NCBI GenBank assembly: GCA_030613145.1
Contig: JAUWMM010000112.1
Coordinates: forward strand, 1 to 6,404
Source: Desulfobacterales bacterium
GTDB lineage: Bacteria > Desulfobacterota > Desulfobacteria > Desulfobacterales > C00003060
Length of the DNA stretch: 6,404 nt
Direction of reading: 5' to 3'
How positions within the stretch are numbered: the first letter of the stretch is position 1; every line of letters begins with the position of its first letter. Positions 6,323 through 6,404 of the stretch are shown here, in pieces. The notes under the pieces were generated by a model. That model searched no databases and was not told where the DNA came from. It saw only the letters and a list, made by a program, of their open reading frames with translations. The position numbers and the translations under genes are program-made.

Positions 6323-6404
6323 CTATTGAGCGCCGGCTTCCATTACTCCCCTGGCCGTCTCAAGTAACCCATCAGGAAATCCGACCATATTAAAGGTAAG
6401 AATG
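6323..6404 (-). CDS. C-terminal fragment of an unrecognised protein (runs off the right edge)
   Basis: An open frame enters from the right edge and ends at TAG (6325-6323) after 26 complete codons. It reads as a plausible amphipathic protein tail, with FPDGLLETARGVMEAGAQ as the last residues. Strand, spacing (78 bases before the zinc-ribbon ATG) and composition agree with the neighbouring genes. The fragment is too short to name a family, and it could be chance, although 82 bases without a stop in this position fits a real upstream gene. Confidence 0.5.
   Translation of the reverse strand, partial: ILTFNMVGFPDGLLETARGVMEAGAQ

Overview
The window looks like a chromosomal signalling and metabolism region from a Gram-negative anaerobe-type bacterium, most likely a Desulfobacterota (sulfate-reducer-like) relative. 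This placement is an inference. It rests on the barrel-less PEP-synthase-like protein, on the style of the paired CBS protein, on strong AGGAGG ribosome sites and on the twin-hairpin intergenic repeat, all of which resemble what I recall from that group. No rRNA or marker gene is present to confirm it.

Every credible gene is on the minus strand, so the window reads from right to left. At the right edge is the last 26 codons of an unrecognised gene (6404-6323). It is followed by a 102-aa zinc-ribbon protein (6244-5936) and a 157-aa tandem-CBS protein (5877-5404), both with near-perfect Shine-Dalgarno sequences. A clear intrinsic terminator (5333-5284) closes this group.

A probable promoter region (about 5280-5180), with an inverted repeat in the leader, then starts a second unit. 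It encodes an 868-aa protein with the ATP-grasp and phosphohistidine domains of PEP synthase/PPDK but no PEP/pyruvate barrel (5179-2573). Six bases later comes a 753-aa membrane sensor histidine kinase with dCache, PAS, HisKA and HATPase modules (2566-305). The two genes share one reading frame, separated by a single TAG and two codons, and the kinase appears to start at TTG without a Shine-Dalgarno.

Leftward of the kinase, a 36-bp inverted repeat and then a roughly 182-bp non-coding element (77-258) with 8-bp terminal inverted repeats and two strong hairpins separate it from the first 17 codons of a response regulator (53-1). The most likely reading is a sensor kinase and response regulator pair whose kinase is translationally tied to an unusual dikinase-like phosphotransferase. 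The substrate of the dikinase-like protein, the ligand of the sensor and the output of the regulator cannot be read from this window.
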